Source: Ruthenibacterium sp. (lineage in GTDB: Bacteria; Bacillota; Clostridia; Oscillospirales; Ruminococcaceae). From it: DNA of 10,318 nucleotides. Shown in pieces: positions 7,286 through 10,318 of this stretch. The translations under genes and the position numbers were made by a program. Numbering within the stretch: position 1 is the first letter of the stretch; every line of letters begins with the position of its first letter. Below the pieces are notes generated by a model. The model searched no databases and had not been told where the DNA came from. It saw only the letters and a program-made list of their open reading frames with translations. Location of the stretch: contig JAHHSK010000063.1 of NCBI GenBank assembly GCA_020025255.1, positions 1 through 10,318 on the forward strand. The letters are read 5' to 3'.

Positions 7286-7316
7286 GCCGCGCGTCCGGCA
7301 TTTCGGACGCGCTGGC
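7286..7316 (-). terminator. GC-rich hairpin between alaS and the HIT gene, possible weak terminator
   Basis: A 9-bp perfect stem (7289-7297 with 7304-7312, GCGCGTCCG on the minus strand) closes on a 6-base loop. It can be extended by 3 more pairs past a one-base bulge. On the minus strand it is followed by a U-rich but interrupted tail (GTCTTGTTTGC), so it may terminate partly, or act as an RNA-stability or processing hairpin that lowers expression of the downstream genes. Confidence 0.5.
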
Positions 7317-7326
7317 TGCTTAGATC

Positions 7327-9993
7327 TTATTCCATTGCCTCTTTCACAATGCCCGGAACTGCGTTCAGTGCATCGTCAATACGAGAAGCATCCTTGATGC
7401 CCGCCATTGCAAAATCCGGCTTCCCGCCGCCGTTGCCGCCAGCGATTGCAGCAATCTGCTTTGCCAGTTTGCCGGCAGCCAGGCCGCGCGCCTGTGCCTG
7501 TTTGCCGACTGCGACAGCCAGCGTGATTTTGCCTTCCGATTCCCCGATCACGGCTGTAACGGAATCAGACACCTTGCTGCGGGCATCGTCACACAGCTTA
7601 CGCAGAGCGTCGGCTGCGGTACCCGTCAGATACATCGAGAAGATCTTTACTCCATCGACTTCCTTTGCATTTTCGAACAGGCCGCGTGCTTTCATATCTG
7701 CCTGCTGCATTTTCATGGCTTCCAGTTCCTTCTGCGCTGCCTTCAGCTCTGCCATAAGCGCAGCGGCACGGCTTGCCAGCTCATGCGTATTTGCAACCTT
7801 CAGCATGCCAGCTGTCTCACAAAGGATATCGGTTTTTTCGTCCAAAAGATGCAGCACGCCGTAGCCTGTGGTTGCTTCAATACGGCGGATTCCGGCCGCA
7901 ACGCTGGATTCCGACAGAATTTTAAAGCAGCCGAGCTTTGCCGTGTTCGACACATGCGTGCCGCCGCAGAATTCAGTGGAAAAACCGGAAATATCGACAA
8001 CGCGAACCATATCGCCGTATTTTTCTCCAAACAGCGCCATTGCGCCCAATTCCTTTGCTTCCTTAATCGGCATAACCTTGACGTTAACATCCAGTGCTTC
8101 AAAAATCTTTGCGTTGACAATCCGTTCCACTTCAGCCAGTTCCTGCGGAGTTACCGCGTTGAAATGGGTAAAGTCAAAGCGCAGACGCTCATCATCCTCG
8201 TAGGAACCGGCCTGATGCACATGCGCACCCAAAACTTCACGCAATGCTTTCTGAAGCAGGTGGGCACCGGTGTGGTTGCGCATAATTGCATGGCGGCGTT
8301 CGCGCTCTACCGAAGCGATCACACGTTCCCCTTTGTGCACAACGCCATCTTCCAGAGTACAGGTATGAACATAATAGCCCTTCGGCGTCTTTTTGCAGGC
8401 AGTAACGGCAAGATGTGCCCCGCCTGCCGTGGTGATCACACCGGCATCGGCAACCTGTCCGCCGCTTTCTGCATAGAACGGAGTGCGATCCAGCACAACC
8501 AGTACGCCTTCTTTTGCGCCGTCATCTGTGGAAACGGCATCTGCCAGATCTTCTCCATCCGAAAGCGCCACAACCGTACCTTCTGCCTCCAGTACGTCAT
8601 AGCCGAGAAATTCGGTTGCATTCGCATCGACTGCACCGAAAAGATCCGCTGTCCAGCCGGAAATATCACGGCTCATGCGATCCTTTCTTGCTTTTTCACG
8701 CTGCTTTTGCATCTCCGTGTGGAAGCTTTCCTCATCCACTTCAATGCCGTTTTCAGCTGCGATCTCTTTGGTAAGATCCAGCGGGAAGCCGAAGGTATCG
8801 TTCAGCTTAAATGCGTCGATGCCAGCCAGCACACGGCGTTTGCCCGCTGCCGCCGCTTTTTCGATTCCCTCGATCAGGTTCGACAGAATGTTCAGCCCCT
8901 GATCGATCGTGCGGGAAAAGCGTTCTTCTTCCGCAGAAATGGTTTTTTTGATATAATCCGCATGCTCAACCAGCTCCGGATATGCACCGCCGTTTTCGCG
9001 GATGACCGTATCACACAATTCTGCCAGGAACGGGCGTGTTACGCCGAGCATCCGTCCGTGACGTGCCGCGCGGCGCAGCAGACGGCGCAGAACATAGCCC
9101 CGGCCTTCGTTGGAAGGCAGGATGCCGTCGCTTACCATGAACACGGTAGACCGGATGTGGTCGGTGATCACGCGGATCGAAACATCCGTGCTGTGATCCT
9201 TGCCATAGCTTTTGCCGGTGATGCGTTCCACATGATTCAGAATATTATGGACGGTATCTACCTCAAACAGATTGCCGACCCCCTGCATGACACAGGCCAG
9301 ACGTTCCAGCCCCATGCCGGTATCGATGTTCGGGCGTTCCAAACGGGAATATGTGCCCTTGCCGTCCGAATCGAACTGGCTGAACACAAGGTTCCACACT
9401 TCCATGTATCGGTCACAATCACAGCCTACTTTACAGCCGGGCTTGCCGCAGCCGAATTCAGGCCCGCGGTCAAAATAGATTTCACTGCACGGGCCGCACG
9501 GGCCGGAACCATGTTCCCAGAAGTTATCCTCTTTGCCGAAGCGTACCATATGATCCGGCGCAATGCCGATTTCCTTTGTCCAGATGTCATATGCTTCGTC
9601 ATCTTCTTCATAAACCGAAATATACAGCAAATCGGCGGGGATTTCCAAAGTACCGGTCAAAAATTCCCACGCCCAGCGGATTGCCTCCGGTTTAAAATAA
9701 TCCTGAAAGCTGAAGTTGCCCAGCATTTCAAAGAACGTACCATGCCTTGCAGTGATGCCGACGCGTTCGATATCCGGCGTGCGGATGCACTTCTGGCAGG
9801 TAGTTACGCGGTGGCAGGGCGGTTCTTCCTGCCCTAAAAACCATTTTTTCATCGGCGCCATGCCGGAGTTGATGAGCAGAAGGCTTTTATCGTTGTTTGG
9901 AACAAGCGGAAAGCTGTCCAGACGCAGATGACCTTTTTCTGCAAAGAAAGAAAGATACTTTTCGCGAAGTTCGTTCAAGCCGGTCCATTCCAT
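7327..9993 (-). CDS. alaS: Alanyl-tRNA synthetase
   Basis: This class II synthetase charges tRNA-Ala with alanine and edits mischarged Ser/Gly-tRNA-Ala in the cytoplasm. The 888 aa agree with the full-length bacterial enzyme. The catalytic core (1-240) shows the GTFFEMLGNFSFQDYF motif (85-100), GPCGPCSEIYFD (164-175) and motif 3 NIDTGMGLER (222-231). A cysteine-rich insert (C182, C187, C191, C193) is a possible zinc knuckle. The tRNA-recognition helices include EGRGYVLRRLLRRAARHGR (296-314). The editing domain has HTGAH (574-578) and CGGTH (676-680), giving the four expected metal ligands H574, H578, C676 and H680. A helical segment (about 735-770) and the C-Ala/DHHA1 domain with GGNGGGKPDFAMAG (852-865) complete it. 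I start at ATG 9993 (MEWTGLNELR, the usual AlaRS beginning) with GGAG ten bases upstream; ATG 10002 is only one base from that site. Expression is controlled by the T-box leader upstream. Confidence 0.97.
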   Translation of the reverse strand: MEWTGLNELREKYLSFFAEKGHLRLDSFPLVPNNDKSLLLINSGMAPMKKWFLGQEEPPCHRVTTCQKCIRTPDIERVGITARHGTFFEMLGNFSFQDYFKPEAIRWAWEFLTGTLEIPADLLYISVYEEDDEAYDIWTKEIGIAPDHMVRFGKEDNFWEHGSGPCGPCSEIYFDRGPEFGCGKPGCKVGCDCDRYMEVWNLVFSQFDSDGKGTYSRLERPNIDTGMGLERLACVMQGVGNLFEVDTVHNILNHVERITGKSYGKDHSTDVSIRVITDHIRSTVFMVSDGILPSNEGRGYVLRRLLRRAARHGRMLGVTRPFLAELCDTVIRENGGAYPELVEHADYIKKTISAEEERFSRTIDQGLNILSNLIEGIEKAAAAGKRRVLAGIDAFKLNDTFGFPLDLTKEIAAENGIEVDEESFHTEMQKQREKARKDRMSRDISGWTADLFGAVDANATEFLGYDVLEAEGTVVALSDGEDLADAVSTDDGAKEGVLVVLDRTPFYAESGGQVADAGVITTAGGAHLAVTACKKTPKGYYVHTCTLEDGVVHKGERVIASVERERRHAIMRNHTGAHLLQKALREVLGAHVHQAGSYEDDERLRFDFTHFNAVTPQELAEVERIVNAKIFEALDVNVKVMPIKEAKELGAMALFGEKYGDMVRVVDISGFSTEFCGGTHVSNTAKLGCFKILSESSVAAGIRRIEATTGYGVLHLLDEKTDILCETAGMLKVANTHELASRAAALMAELKAAQKELEAMKMQQADMKARGLFENAKEVDGVKIFSMYLTGTAADALRKLCDDARSKVSDSVTAVIGESEGKITLAVAVGKQAQARGLAAGKLAKQIAAIAGGNGGGKPDFAMAGIKDASRIDDALNAVPGIVKEAME

Positions 9994-10036
9994 CGGGGTC
10001 ATTCTCCTCACAAAATTAATTGACATTTTCTTCGTG

Positions 10037-10079
10037 TAAAAAAATATAGCCCTCGCCCCTTGAAAAAGGGACGAAGGCC
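10037..10079 (-). terminator. T-box conditional terminator before alaS
   Basis: GCCTTCGTCCCTT (minus strand, 10078-10066) pairs with AAGGGGCGAGGGC (10061-10049) in a 13-bp stem with two G-U pairs and a 4-base loop. It is followed by TATATTTTTTT. It is the off state of the T-box switch; the antiterminator would form from the T-box core and the sequence just 5' of this stem. Confidence 0.88.
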
Positions 10080-10290
10080 TTTCATGCATCCGTGGTACCA
10101 CCCAAATTGCGTATTTTCATACGCCGCTTTTGTCTGCGTTAACGCCGCAGCTACGTTCCGCTCTTCACGAAAGGCTTTCCGGGTGGCGGTGAACCTGATG
10201 CGGAAATGTCTCAGCCCTGCATTCCCTTTCTGTGCGCATCGAATAAGCTCATTTAGTCCGGTCATTGCCGTAATTTCTATTTTTACACGT
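10037..10290 (-). promoter_or_regulatory. T-box riboswitch leader, alanine-specific, upstream of alaS
   Basis: The leader RNA senses uncharged tRNA-Ala and allows alaS transcription when alanine charging is low. The T-box core on the minus strand is TTTGGGTGGTACCACGG (10106-10090); its UGGU bulge would pair with the ACCA end of tRNA-Ala, whose discriminator base is A. Just upstream is a stem III-like hairpin (10109-10124, GCGTAT/ATACGC with a GAAA loop). Stem I seems to be based on CCGG (10258-10261) with CCGG (10179-10182). A GCC alanine codon followed by A (10187-10185) lies on its 3' side, a good specifier candidate. The 5' end is estimated. The specifier assignment is by eye and fits the downstream gene. 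Confidence 0.9.
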
Positions 10291-10299
10291 ATATTAAAT

Positions 10300-10305
10300 A
10301 TTATA
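10300..10305 (-). promoter_or_regulatory. Candidate -10 element of the alaS operon promoter
   Basis: The minus strand reads TATAAT here, upstream of the T-box leader, and would start transcription near 10290. The matching -35 would lie beyond the right edge of the window, so the promoter cannot be judged fully. Other AT-rich hexamers nearby are possible. Confidence 0.4.
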
Positions 10306-10318
10306 AATCCTTTTACCA

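Noticed and set aside
7783..9837. A 684-codon open frame on the plus strand opposite alaS
   Set aside because: It lies wholly antisense to a clear alaS gene, shows no family character, and its composition is what the complementary strand of a biased coding sequence gives.
10008..10265. An 85-codon minus-strand frame in the alaS leader as a leader peptide
   Set aside because: It overlaps the whole T-box structure, including the core and the terminator, which explains the sequence better than coding.

Overview
The window looks like ordinary chromosomal DNA from a low-to-mid-GC Firmicute, most likely a Clostridia member of the Oscillospiraceae/Ruminococcaceae type. The clues are strong AGGAGG-type ribosome binding sites, a T-box leader in front of alaS, an RNase M5 gene with the DUF4093-type C-terminus, and a PF06541 membrane protein. 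The genus is an inference; there is no rRNA in the window to fix it.

Left part, plus strand (1-2097): the tail of a FUSC-like multi-spanning membrane protein whose start probably lies off the left edge, a 301-base spacer without a recognisable gene, then a PF06541-family ('putative ABC-transporter type IV', CmpB-like) membrane protein with its own likely promoter. Middle (2098-2591): a non-coding stretch of about 490 bases between convergent transcription units. It holds several hairpins, including a 16-bp perfect inverted repeat with a third, competing arm, and ends in a bidirectional terminator.

Right part, minus strand (10318 down to 2592): a compact gene line in the order T-box leader, alaS, HIT-family hydrolase, apt-type phosphoribosyltransferase, comEC, holA, rnmV. 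The last four genes are tightly packed: a 41-base gap, a 12-base gap, a 14-base overlap and an ATGA overlap, so they are very probably co-transcribed and partly translationally coupled. A GC-rich hairpin separates alaS from the HIT gene, so whether T-box control reaches the downstream genes is open. The products cover alanyl-tRNA charging, nucleotide hydrolysis and salvage, DNA uptake, clamp loading in replication, and 5S rRNA maturation.

I did not find a convincing undescribed system: no CRISPR, insertion sequence, integrase, toxin-antitoxin pair or phage gene is visible. The points most worth a second look are a ComEC whose C-terminal metallo-beta-lactamase-like domain has lost the metal-binding motif, the three-arm inverted repeat at 2416-2466, and the possible alanine-starvation control of comEC-holA-rnmV.
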